From the NCBI GenBank assembly GCA_902490355.1, contig CABUDN010000080.1:1-11242 (forward strand): DNA of 11,242 nt. Direction: 5' to 3'. A program made the position numbers and the translations under genes. Below the pieces are notes generated by a model, which did not search any database, had not been told where the DNA came from, and worked only from the letters and a program-made list of their open reading frames with translations. This document shows, in pieces, positions 6,192 through 11,242 of this stretch. Position 1 is the stretch's first letter; each line of letters starts with the position of its first letter. Source of the stretch: an uncultured Oscillibacter sp. Its GTDB lineage: Bacteria > Bacillota > Clostridia > Oscillospirales > Oscillospiraceae.

Positions 6192-6515
6192 AAGCAGTGA
6201 CTCCTTTCCAAATAGAAAGCCCCGCAAAGGCATTTGGCTGGCCTTTGCGGGGCAGGTTGCAGGTAGACCCAGGGGGCTTCCCTGGAGATCTTCATAGTTA
6301 TAATATTTACTTCTGCTGCGTCCCGGGTACAGATGGAGGGATATGCATTGAAAAGGCACTTGTGGAAAATTGATGGATATTTTTTCTGAAAATGTTGCAA
6401 AAACGCGTCGTTATAAAGTGAATTAACAAACAGAAGTATAAGAAGACGTGAGATGGCGTGTGCTGAAATCACGGTGTTTTGCGGCTTCTAATTCACTGGA
6501 AAAGGAGCTAAAACG
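6192..6515. other. divergent intergenic region
   Basis: This 324-base region separates the - strand amidoligase operon from the + strand small HTH gene. It holds the 13-bp hairpin at 6219-6253, a second small hairpin (CCAGGG at 6269-6274, CCCTGG at 6280-6285), an AT-rich middle (about 6295-6430), and a separated inverted repeat of nine bases (AGTGAATTA at 6417-6425, TAATTCACT at 6489-6497). It must contain promoters for both directions, but I find no -35/-10 pair with good spacing on either strand. An open frame on the - strand runs through the hairpins and ends in ATGA overlap with the amidoligase start; it has no ribosome site and is not called as a gene. Confidence 0.6.
6219..6253 (-). terminator. 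terminator-like hairpin in the leader of the amidoligase operon (possible attenuator)
   Basis: A perfect 13-bp GC-rich stem (GCCCCGCAAAGGC at 6219-6231 and GCCTTTGCGGGGC at 6241-6253) has a nine-base loop. On the - strand it is followed by a broken T-rich run (TTTCTATTT) and then the AAGGAG site of the amidoligase gene. No - strand gene ends upstream of it; the adjacent gene is on the + strand. It therefore acts on the operon's own leader rather than as the end of another unit. Whether it stops transcription is uncertain because the T run is interrupted. Confidence 0.6.
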
Positions 6516-6764
6516 ATGTCTGTTCCCTACATTTGTTATGCAGAACTGAAGGAATTCCACACACTCAAGGAGGTATGCGAGCTCTTCCGCATGGAAAAGC
6601 GGGAGCTCAAAAAGAAGTGCGAAACATACGGCATCCATCCCCGCCGTAACGAGATCGGCGAGTGGGGCCTGGTCAAGTACGATGTGCGCAAGCTGCACAA
6701 CCTCCTCTATCACGAAGAGGATGAAGACCAGGCCTGGAACTGGGAGGATAATCCGTGGGCATGA
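6516..6764 (+). CDS. small putative MerR/HTH-type DNA-binding protein
   Basis: This 82-residue protein starts at ATG 6516, with AAGGAG at 6502-6507. The segment FHTLKEVCELFRMEKRELKKKCETYGIHPRRNEIGEWGLVKYDVRKL (about 14-60) has the layout of a short MerR-like or HTH_17 helix-turn-helix. It has a Thr-Leu-Lys-Glu-Val entry helix, a recognition helix rich in Lys, a beta-like wing with GEWG, and a closing helix YDVRKLHNLL. The tail is acidic with three Trp (QAWNWEDNPWA). Its TGA overlaps the next gene's ATG as ATGA, and the second gene is also a small HTH, so the two probably work together as DNA-binding accessory or directionality factors of a mobile element. The HTH call is from pattern only. 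No integrase is in view. Confidence 0.75.
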   Translation: MSVPYICYAELKEFHTLKEVCELFRMEKRELKKKCETYGIHPRRNEIGEWGLVKYDVRKLHNLLYHEEDEDQAWNWEDNPWA

Positions 6765-6919
6765 TGGAACTGCTGACGGTCCGGGAGGTGGCGGCGTATC
6801 TCAAAACCACCCGGCAGCAGGTGCGCCGGATGATCCAGTGCGGAGAGCTCCGGTCGGTGAAGGTGGGCCGGGAGTACCGCATCACCCTGGCCGCCTTAGC
6901 GGAGTTTCTGGAGGAGTAG
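6761..6919 (+). CDS. excisionase-like helix-turn-helix protein, 52 aa
   Basis: This small gene encodes MMELLTVREVAAYLKTTRQQ, then a recognition helix (VRRMIQCGELRS), the wing VKVGREYRI and the end TLAALAEFLEE. This is the textbook HTH_17 / excisionase (Xis, MerR-like) fold: LTVREVAAYL entry helix, turn, helix, a G-[ED]-L step and the V-K-V-G-R-x-x-R-I wing. The ATG at 6761 overlaps the TGA of the previous gene; a GGGAGG at 6742-6747 lies 13 bases upstream, so start-stop coupling probably drives translation. A second ATG at 6764 is also possible. The protein ends at TAG 6917-6919 and is followed by a strong terminator. Such proteins steer excision by an integrase or regulate element genes. The partner recombinase is not in this window. 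Confidence 0.88.
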   Translation: MMELLTVREVAAYLKTTRQQVRRMIQCGELRSVKVGREYRITLAALAEFLEE

Positions 6920-6943
6920 GCACAGCCACCATACAACAAAGCA

Positions 6944-6980
6944 CCCCCGCGAGGATGGTCATCCTCGCGGGGGATTTTTT
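6944..6980 (+). terminator. strong intrinsic terminator
   Basis: Perfect 13-bp stem CCCCCGCGAGGAT (6944-6956) / ATCCTCGCGGGGG (6961-6973), loop GGTC, then A and six T residues (6975-6980). It ends the two-gene HTH operon, 24 bases after the Xis-like stop codon. Confidence 0.95.
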
Positions 6981-7161
6981 CTTGTTGAGCGCGTGCCTAA
7001 TATCCGTCCTTTCTGTTCGAAATTCACTAAAATCGTTTCATAAAATTGACGATAACAGCAATGAGAGGGCGGTTTTACCTCAAAAAGAGAGAATATCAGA
7101 TTGCTGAGTGAAACTCAAATAAGATGCACCACAGGCACATTATAAATCGAAAGGTCTCCAG

Positions 7162-7179
7162 ACAGATGTATACATTTGG
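7162..7179. promoter_or_regulatory. short palindrome before the helicase gene
   Basis: ATGTATACAT (7166-7175) is a perfect 10-bp palindrome. It extends to CAGATGTATACATTTG (7163-7178) with one G-T mismatch pair and lies 2 bases before the AAGGAG site of the helicase gene. It could be an operator or form a small RNA hairpin close to the ribosome site. I found no convincing -35/-10 pair in 6981-7195. Confidence 0.3.
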
Positions 7180-7195
7180 AAAGGAGATTCTGCTG

Positions 7196-8407
7196 ATGAA
7201 AATTCGCAAAGAAGTGAAAGAGGCCATGAAGGTGCTGGGGATCGACCAGTGCAGGCGAGGCCAGCTCGAGCCCATTGGGAAGATTCTGAAGGGGAAGGAC
7301 GTGCTGTTCATTGCCCCCACTGGGTTTGGCAAATCCATGGTCTATCAGATTCCTGCTGTGTGCTGGGCAGACCGGCTGACGCTGGTGGTGGAGCCGTTGG
7401 TGGCACTGATGCACGATCAGGTGAAGAGTTTGCAGTCCAGGGGAATCCGGGCGGCGTATCTGGACAGTACCCAAAGTGCCAAAGAGCAGGAGAAGGTTCT
7501 CCATAAGGTGTGCCAGGGAAGCTGTTCCGTACTTTTTGTGACACCGGAGCGCTTGGAGTCCCATGCCTTTCAAAAGACCGTGCGGAAGGTGGACATTGCA
7601 CTGCTGGTGGTGGATGAGTGTCATTGTGTACTGCGATGGGGGGCATCCTTCCGTCCCGCCTATCAAAAGATCGGCGCCTTTGCGGATGGATGTTCTCCCC
7701 GTCCGGTGATGCTGGCCATGACGGCAACCTGTCCCCCGGAGGAGCGGGAGGACTTGCTGGATGCCCTGCAGATGCAGGATGCGGTCTGCGTAGAGCGCAG
7801 CTTGTATCGGAGCAATCTGGTGTTTCTGAAAAAGCGGGTGCAGTCCCGGGAGGGAGCAAAACAGGCGCTGCTGCAGTGCCTGAAGAAATATGGACCACAA
7901 AGAGCCTTGGTGTTCTGCACCACCATTCCCTGCGCCAAAGCGGCGGCTGAGGAACTGAAAAAGTACTATCCGGGGGAAGTGGCCCTGTACTGCGGAAAGG
8001 AAAAACGGGATGAAGGCAGGATCCTGCGGGGAGAAGCCCGCATCATCGTGGCCACCAGCGCCTTGAGCATGGGACTGGACCTGCCGGATGTGGAGCTGGT
8101 GGTGCATCTGCAAATGCCACTCTCTATGGCGGACTATTATCAGATGGCGGGACGGGCAGGCCGAAACGGGGAGACGGCCCGCAGCGTGCTGATCTGCTGC
8201 GATGCGGATTACCGCACAAACCGGTATCTGCTGCAAAGCACCCTGGAGGGGACCAGCCTGGAAAGAGCATTAGAGTTGCTGGACGAGATGAAGGACTTTT
8301 GCGATGAGGACCGAGCCTGCATGGTGCAAAGCTTGTTGGGGGCGTTGGGGGAGCACGTCAAGCGCTGCCGGTACTGCACCAACTGCCAGAAGGAGAAGCG
8401 GAAATGA
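7196..8407 (+). CDS. short RecQ-family ATP-dependent DNA helicase
   Basis: This 403-residue superfamily 2 helicase starts at ATG 7196, with AAGGAG at 7181-7186; the frame is open to 7124, but that stretch has no ribosome site. RecQ motifs in order: motif 0 GIDQCRRGQ (15-23), Walker A APTGFGKSMVYQIPA (40-54), motif Ia VVEPLVALMHDQV (64-76), Walker B as VVDECHCVLRWGASFRPAY (138-156; RecQ has DEAHCISQWGHDFRPEY), motif III AMTAT (174-178), motif IV ALVFC (237-241), motif V IIVATSALSMGLDLPDV (283-299) and motif VI QMAGRAGRNG (316-325). The end keeps the RecQ zinc module: Cys375 and the RCRYCTNC cluster (390-397). It stops there, so the winged-helix (RQC) and HRDC domains of full RecQ (about 600 residues) are missing. 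It unwinds DNA 3' to 5' by family knowledge. It is coupled by ATGA to a putative replication initiator. Confidence 0.93.
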   Translation: MKIRKEVKEAMKVLGIDQCRRGQLEPIGKILKGKDVLFIAPTGFGKSMVYQIPAVCWADRLTLVVEPLVALMHDQVKSLQSRGIRAAYLDSTQSAKEQEKVLHKVCQGSCSVLFVTPERLESHAFQKTVRKVDIALLVVDECHCVLRWGASFRPAYQKIGAFADGCSPRPVMLAMTATCPPEEREDLLDALQMQDAVCVERSLYRSNLVFLKKRVQSREGAKQALLQCLKKYGPQRALVFCTTIPCAKAAAEELKKYYPGEVALYCGKEKRDEGRILRGEARIIVATSALSMGLDLPDVELVVHLQMPLSMADYYQMAGRAGRNGETARSVLICCDADYRTNRYLLQSTLEGTSLERALELLDEMKDFCDEDRACMVQSLLGALGEHVKRCRYCTNCQKEKRK

Positions 8408-9462
8408 AGAACCATACGGTGGAAGCGGGGATCGACACAATTTGCTACGCCTGCATATTGACAAGCACACAAAAGGATTGTATGTTACAGGCGGTAAAAG
8501 GGAGACCGGGGTTTCAGACGAAGGTCCGCAACTACTGGAAGGGGCAGTTCGTCTATACATACAGCGGCTGGGCTGGGATCCGGCTGCGGCTGCGGCGCAG
8601 CGGGGAGGCGGCGCCCTGGGAGCTGGAGGTGATTGCGCATCCGGCCAGGGTGCTGGGGAATCCGGCCCGCAGTGCGCTGTATGTGCCGCAGAAGGACAGC
8701 TACCGGGAGTTCCTCCGTCGCGCGGATGCATGGTTGGAAGAGTCAGCGGTTCCGTGTGCGCTGAAGGAAATGCAGGTGCGCCGGGTGGATTACACGCAAA
8801 ACCATTGCTTTTCGGATGCGGAACTGGTCCAGGCCTATCTCCGGATTTTGAAAAAGAGCCGGGTTCTGCCTCACTATCGGGTAGAGGAGTTCCGGGAGGA
8901 AGAGGGAAAGACCAAGGATGTCCGGGAGGCTAACCGGCATTCGTACAAGCAAAGCTGCAAATCCGCTGCCTTTTTTGCCTATGATAAAACGGCCCAGCTG
9001 GCTATGCTGGGGGAGGAAGGGACAAAGCTGAAAAGCGGCAGGATTTTGCGGTTGGAGGTGCAGCTGCGCCGAAAGGCCCTGCGGCGGTGGATTCCGGAAA
9101 AGGACCTGGACAGCGGGTGGAAAACGGTAAAGCATCTGGGCAAGCAGGGGGATAAGATCCTGCGGTGGTATTGGGAGCGGCTCCAGCCCGGCGGCGGGAG
9201 CTACGTGCGGTACCAGACGGCCTGGGAGAGTATTGAGACGGTGAAGGGGAAGGAACTCCGGGAGCGAATGCACACGCTGCTGCGCAGGACCAGCGACAGC
9301 CGAAATCTGGAGACGGCCCTGAAAAAGTGCCGGGAACAGGACGGGTGGAGCCGGGGACAGATCCATCGGGTGCTGGAGGCGTTCAAAAAATTGGGCATTC
9401 ATCCCATTACGCTGCCCAACCATACAAAGTGGGAAAATGATGTAATAATAAACTTTTGGTAA
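8404..9462 (+). CDS. putative phage/plasmid replication initiator-like protein (gpII/X family)
   Basis: This 352-residue protein starts at ATG 8404, which overlaps the helicase TGA; AAGGAG at 8390-8395 is 8 bases upstream. The order of motifs resembles the II/X replication proteins of filamentous phages and some plasmids: an N-terminal strand AGIDTICYACIL (8-19), ELEVIAHPARVLGNP (73-87; compare the SPAKFLxGxN step), VRRVDYTQNH (125-134), FFAYDKTAQL (190-199; compare YDKxxEL) and RILRLEVQLRRKAL (213-226). In that family these strands form the nicking/joining core. The C-terminal third is basic and helical. The last eight codons are AT-rich, unlike the rest, and may mark a recombination joint. 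The family match is from pattern memory and could instead be a Rep_trans-type relative. With the coupled helicase it may start rolling-circle replication. Confidence 0.6.
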   Translation: MKNHTVEAGIDTICYACILTSTQKDCMLQAVKGRPGFQTKVRNYWKGQFVYTYSGWAGIRLRLRRSGEAAPWELEVIAHPARVLGNPARSALYVPQKDSYREFLRRADAWLEESAVPCALKEMQVRRVDYTQNHCFSDAELVQAYLRILKKSRVLPHYRVEEFREEEGKTKDVREANRHSYKQSCKSAAFFAYDKTAQLAMLGEEGTKLKSGRILRLEVQLRRKALRRWIPEKDLDSGWKTVKHLGKQGDKILRWYWERLQPGGGSYVRYQTAWESIETVKGKELRERMHTLLRRTSDSRNLETALKKCREQDGWSRGQIHRVLEAFKKLGIHPITLPNHTKWENDVIINFW

Positions 9463-9500
9463 ATAAAATCGTTGCTTTTGGATAAATAGTTTTATTTTTG
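9461..9500 (+). terminator. weak AT-only hairpin after the initiator-like gene
   Basis: AAATAAAA (9461-9468) can pair with TTTTATTT (9490-9497) across a 21-base loop, followed by TTG. The stem holds only A-T pairs and the T run is short, so this is a poor terminator. No better one is visible between this gene and the promoter at 9536. Confidence 0.25.
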
Positions 9501-9535
9501 CATCAATTGCTAAGAGAAAAGAAGCATGGTAGCGG

Positions 9536-9564
9536 TTTACAGCATAAAGAAAAAATGATATAAT
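9536..9564 (+). promoter_or_regulatory. near-consensus sigma-A promoter of the glycosyltransferase operon
   Basis: TTTACA (9536-9541), a 17-base spacer and a perfect TATAAT (9559-9564). Transcription should start near 9571 and give a leader of about 185 bases before the glycosyltransferase start. The spacer carries one copy of a 15-base direct repeat whose second copy lies in the leader. Confidence 0.8.
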
Positions 9565-9594
9565 AACTCGCCATAAATTATAAAGAAAAAATGA
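9544..9594 (+). repeat. pair of 15-base direct repeats around the promoter
   Basis: ATAAAGAAAAAATGA occurs at 9544-9558 and again at 9580-9594, 36 bases apart. The first copy fills the promoter spacer up to the -10 box; the second lies at about +10 of the transcript. Positions 3-4 bases beyond still agree partly (TAT against GAT). The sequence is A-rich, so chance or duplication without function is possible. Confidence 0.6.
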
Positions 9595-9693
9595 GATTGG
9601 CAGATTAAAAAGTTATTAGAACAGTTTAAGATTTGCTTGCAATGATAGCAAAAATAAGTTTTTCAGATTTCGTTTGATTAGCCTTTTGAAGGT

Positions 9694-9732
9694 GTCGTAA
9701 CGTAAATTGAATATGGGTTATTACGACTTTTT
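9694..9732 (+). terminator. weak leader hairpin with T run before the glycosyltransferase
   Basis: GTCGTAA (9694-9700) pairs with TTACGAC (9721-9727) over a 20-base loop, followed by TTTTT (9728-9732). It lies inside the predicted leader, 24 bases before the coding start, so it would act as an attenuator rather than as an end signal. The stem is short; CGTAA at 9701-9705 could compete for the same right arm. Confidence 0.35.
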
Positions 9733-9756
9733 AGACAATGGAGGCAATGATAGATA

Positions 9757-10557
9757 ATGCCGATTCTATCCGTTATTATGGGAGTCTATTATCGCAAAGA
9801 TGATTTGCAGCCACTACGCAGAAGTGTTGAATCAATTTTAGCACAGGCTATGGTGGATTTGGAATTGATTATATGTGATGATGGTTCAACGGAAGAGGCT
9901 CAAAAATGTATAGATACCTATGCAAGTAGAGATAGCCGCATAGTGATTGTGCGTGGAATTTATTCGTATCGATTGCCAGAGAAGCTTAATGCGTGTTTGC
10001 GGTTAGCAACGGGGAAATGGATTGGAAGGATGGACGATGATGATATTTCTCATCCAGAACGTTTCCAAAAACAAATAGGTTATTTGGAAGGCCATCCCGA
10101 TATAAATTTTGTTGGGTGCAATGTTAATTTAATACAGAACGAAAAAATAATTGGGAAGAAGATGTTTCCGGAATTTCCAACGGTAAAGGATTTTTACTTT
10201 GTGCAGCCGTTTATACATCCCACACTAGTATTTCAAAAAAGCATATTGGATGCTGTAAACGGATATTCTGAGGATCGGCATTGTGTTTTGTGCGAGGACT
10301 ATGATCTTTTATTAAGACTATATGCACATGGTTATCGAGGTGCAAATTTACAAGATACTTTGTTTGATTATACTATTTCCAATACTGCAAAGGGTTCAAG
10401 GAAAATGAGCCACAGGATTAATGAGGTAGTGACAAGATATCGCCGTTTTCGTGATTTGAAATGTTTGCCACATGCATTGCCGTATGTTATAAAGCCAATT
10501 GTTGTGGGAATTATCCCTGAAAAGATACTGAAAAGTCTTAAGAGATGGTACTATTAA
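9757..10557 (+). CDS. family 2 glycosyltransferase
   Basis: This 266-residue GT-A fold enzyme starts MPILSVIMGVYYRKDDLQPLRRSVESIL, the usual GT2 N-terminus. Visible motifs: DDGS (41-44) for nucleotide binding, MDDDD (92-96) as the metal-binding DXD site, HPT (154-156) and CEDYDLLLRL (179-188), which supplies the ED base-type motif. It would transfer a sugar from a nucleotide sugar to a growing glycan at the inner face of the membrane, as in capsule, exopolysaccharide or cell wall glycan synthesis. GGAGG at 9740-9744 is 12 bases before the ATG; the nearer ATG at 9747 is in another frame that soon stops. The C-terminal 30 residues are hydrophobic and basic (PYVIKPIVVGIIPEKILKSLKRWYY), fitting membrane contact. 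Codons are AT-rich, unlike all genes upstream. Sugar and acceptor unknown. Confidence 0.95.
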   Translation: MPILSVIMGVYYRKDDLQPLRRSVESILAQAMVDLELIICDDGSTEEAQKCIDTYASRDSRIVIVRGIYSYRLPEKLNACLRLATGKWIGRMDDDDISHPERFQKQIGYLEGHPDINFVGCNVNLIQNEKIIGKKMFPEFPTVKDFYFVQPFIHPTLVFQKSILDAVNGYSEDRHCVLCEDYDLLLRLYAHGYRGANLQDTLFDYTISNTAKGSRKMSHRINEVVTRYRRFRDLKCLPHALPYVIKPIVVGIIPEKILKSLKRWYY

Positions 10558-10588
10558 ATGATTTTTTATATGAAAGGGTACGCTAGAA

Positions 10589-11242
10589 ATGAATGTCCGG
10601 CCATTAAAGAAGATATTATTTATTATATGGGGAATTTTTATACTTTCCAGTTTGGTTCTGTTTTTCGTGGGAGGTGAACAGCTGGATTATGTTTATGTAG
10701 ACACGGGAGACATGGTACAAGCAACAAATGAAGTTGGGCAGCTTACCACCGGGGTTTCGATTGAGCAACCCTTTTCTATAAACGCCACTGAAATTAATGC
10801 AATATGGTTGTCAGGCACGGCTGGTGATCGGACAGTTGGTGGAACAATGGAGGTTTCCATTTGCGATTTACAAGGAAATCAACTCTTTACAAAAGATATT
10901 GATATGGCCTTATTTTCACAATCAAATCCAGTAGAAATTGAGGTCGATTCTGTAAAGATTGAAAAAGACACAACTTATCTTTTAAAGATTTATGTCAAAG
11001 ATGGTAGCGAAGGAAGTGTACCGACACTATATTATGGAAGTTCAATCTCTTTGGCTAGGGGGCAAGCTGAACTCTCCTTATCGCCAAGCGAAAAAGCATT
11101 GATTAATGGAAATGCTTTGGATGGGATTTTGTGTTTTCAGGTTGCAGGGAGACGATCCCTGTGGGTAGGGACATGTTACTGGTATATATTTCGTGGAATA
11201 GCAATTGTCCTGCTGTCTTTTACGCTACGCCAAATCTCTTTT
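10589..11242 (+). CDS. membrane protein, probably polysaccharide-locus, 3'-truncated by window end
   Basis: A frame is open from ATG 10589 to the last base, giving 218 residues without a stop. GGG at 10576-10578 lies 10 bases upstream, and the gap to the glycosyltransferase is 31 bases, so the two are probably co-transcribed. Residues about 8-28 (ILFIIWGIFILSSLVLFFVGG) form a membrane segment after a basic N-terminus (MNVRPLKK). Residues 30-190 are a beta-rich outer domain with alternating Thr/Val/Ile/Asp. A second hydrophobic stretch begins at about 197 (YWYIFRGIAIVLLSFTL). A signal-anchor, an outer beta domain and then the first of probably several membrane helices resemble large membrane polymerase or glycosyltransferase proteins of polysaccharide loci. 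The family is not recognised, and the rest of the gene is outside the window. Confidence 0.8.
   Translation, partial: MNVRPLKKILFIIWGIFILSSLVLFFVGGEQLDYVYVDTGDMVQATNEVGQLTTGVSIEQPFSINATEINAIWLSGTAGDRTVGGTMEVSICDLQGNQLFTKDIDMALFSQSNPVEIEVDSVKIEKDTTYLLKIYVKDGSEGSVPTLYYGSSISLARGQAELSLSPSEKALINGNALDGILCFQVAGRRSLWVGTCYWYIFRGIAIVLLSFTLRQISF

Noticed and set aside
5346..6200. Long + strand open frame (284 codons) opposite the amidoligase gene
   Set aside because: Low-complexity Val/Gly/Ala product, no ribosome site, fully covered by a well-supported gene.
6188..6472. - strand frame of up to 94 codons ending in ATGA overlap with the amidoligase start
   Set aside because: No ribosome site before its GTG or before the internal ATG, and it runs through two strong hairpins. 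Kept only as part of the leader finding, not as a gene.
7046..7080. TTGACG as a -35 box for the helicase gene
   Set aside because: No fitting -10 box lies 16-18 bases downstream.
7115..8236. Long - strand open frame (373 codons) opposite the helicase
   Set aside because: The helicase motifs prove the + strand; the antisense product is His/Gln/Leu-rich with no domain pattern.
9544..9594. CRISPR-like repeat array
   Set aside because: Only two short A-rich copies, no spacer series and no cas gene.

Overview
The window looks like an assembled contig from a Gram-positive, GC-rich gut Firmicute, most likely Clostridia of the Oscillospiraceae type. This rests on strong AGGAGG-type ribosome sites before nearly every gene, one TTG start, gene families usual in clostridial mobile elements (DUF3846, DUF6809-like, putative amidoligase, Xis-like HTH), and a visible mix of GC-rich and AT-rich blocks. 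No rRNA, tRNA, CRISPR array, integrase or transposase is visible, so the taxon is an inference. The first 46 bases are not biological: they match the end of the Illumina P7 primer, an 8-base index and the TruSeq read-2 adapter. The first gene is therefore cut at its 5' end by a contig edge.

Layout. (1) 47-1676: an unidentified 5'-truncated + strand gene and an unidentified - strand gene converge on a shared bidirectional terminator. (2) 1690-3545: a membrane protein gene (- strand, TTG start) and an XRE-family regulator (+ strand) diverge from a short AT-rich region. That region holds a perfect 16-bp palindrome over the -10 box of the membrane protein promoter. (3) 3546-6253: a tightly packed - strand operon encodes, in transcription order, a zinc-ribbon amidoligase, a class II glutamine amidotransferase, a DUF3846 protein and a small DUF6809-like protein. 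A terminator-like hairpin precedes it. (4) 6516-6980: two overlapping small DNA-binding protein genes, the second a 52-residue excisionase-like HTH, end in a strong terminator. (5) 7196-9462: a short RecQ-type helicase overlaps by ATGA a protein resembling the filamentous-phage gpII/X (II/X) replication initiators. (6) From about 9425 the base composition turns abruptly AT-rich. A near-consensus promoter leads into a family 2 glycosyltransferase and a membrane protein cut by the window end, probably the start of a surface polysaccharide locus.

Regions 1-5 look like the accessory part of an integrative or conjugative element or prophage: control genes, a possible DNA-processing pair and a peptide/amide-bond chemistry operon. 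The most interesting part is the amidoligase operon. An ATP-dependent amide-bond-forming enzyme with three predicted zinc modules is translationally linked to an Ntn-type amidotransferase, which suggests formation and processing of an unknown amide or peptide modification. The helicase plus initiator pair is the second candidate, possibly a self-contained replication module.
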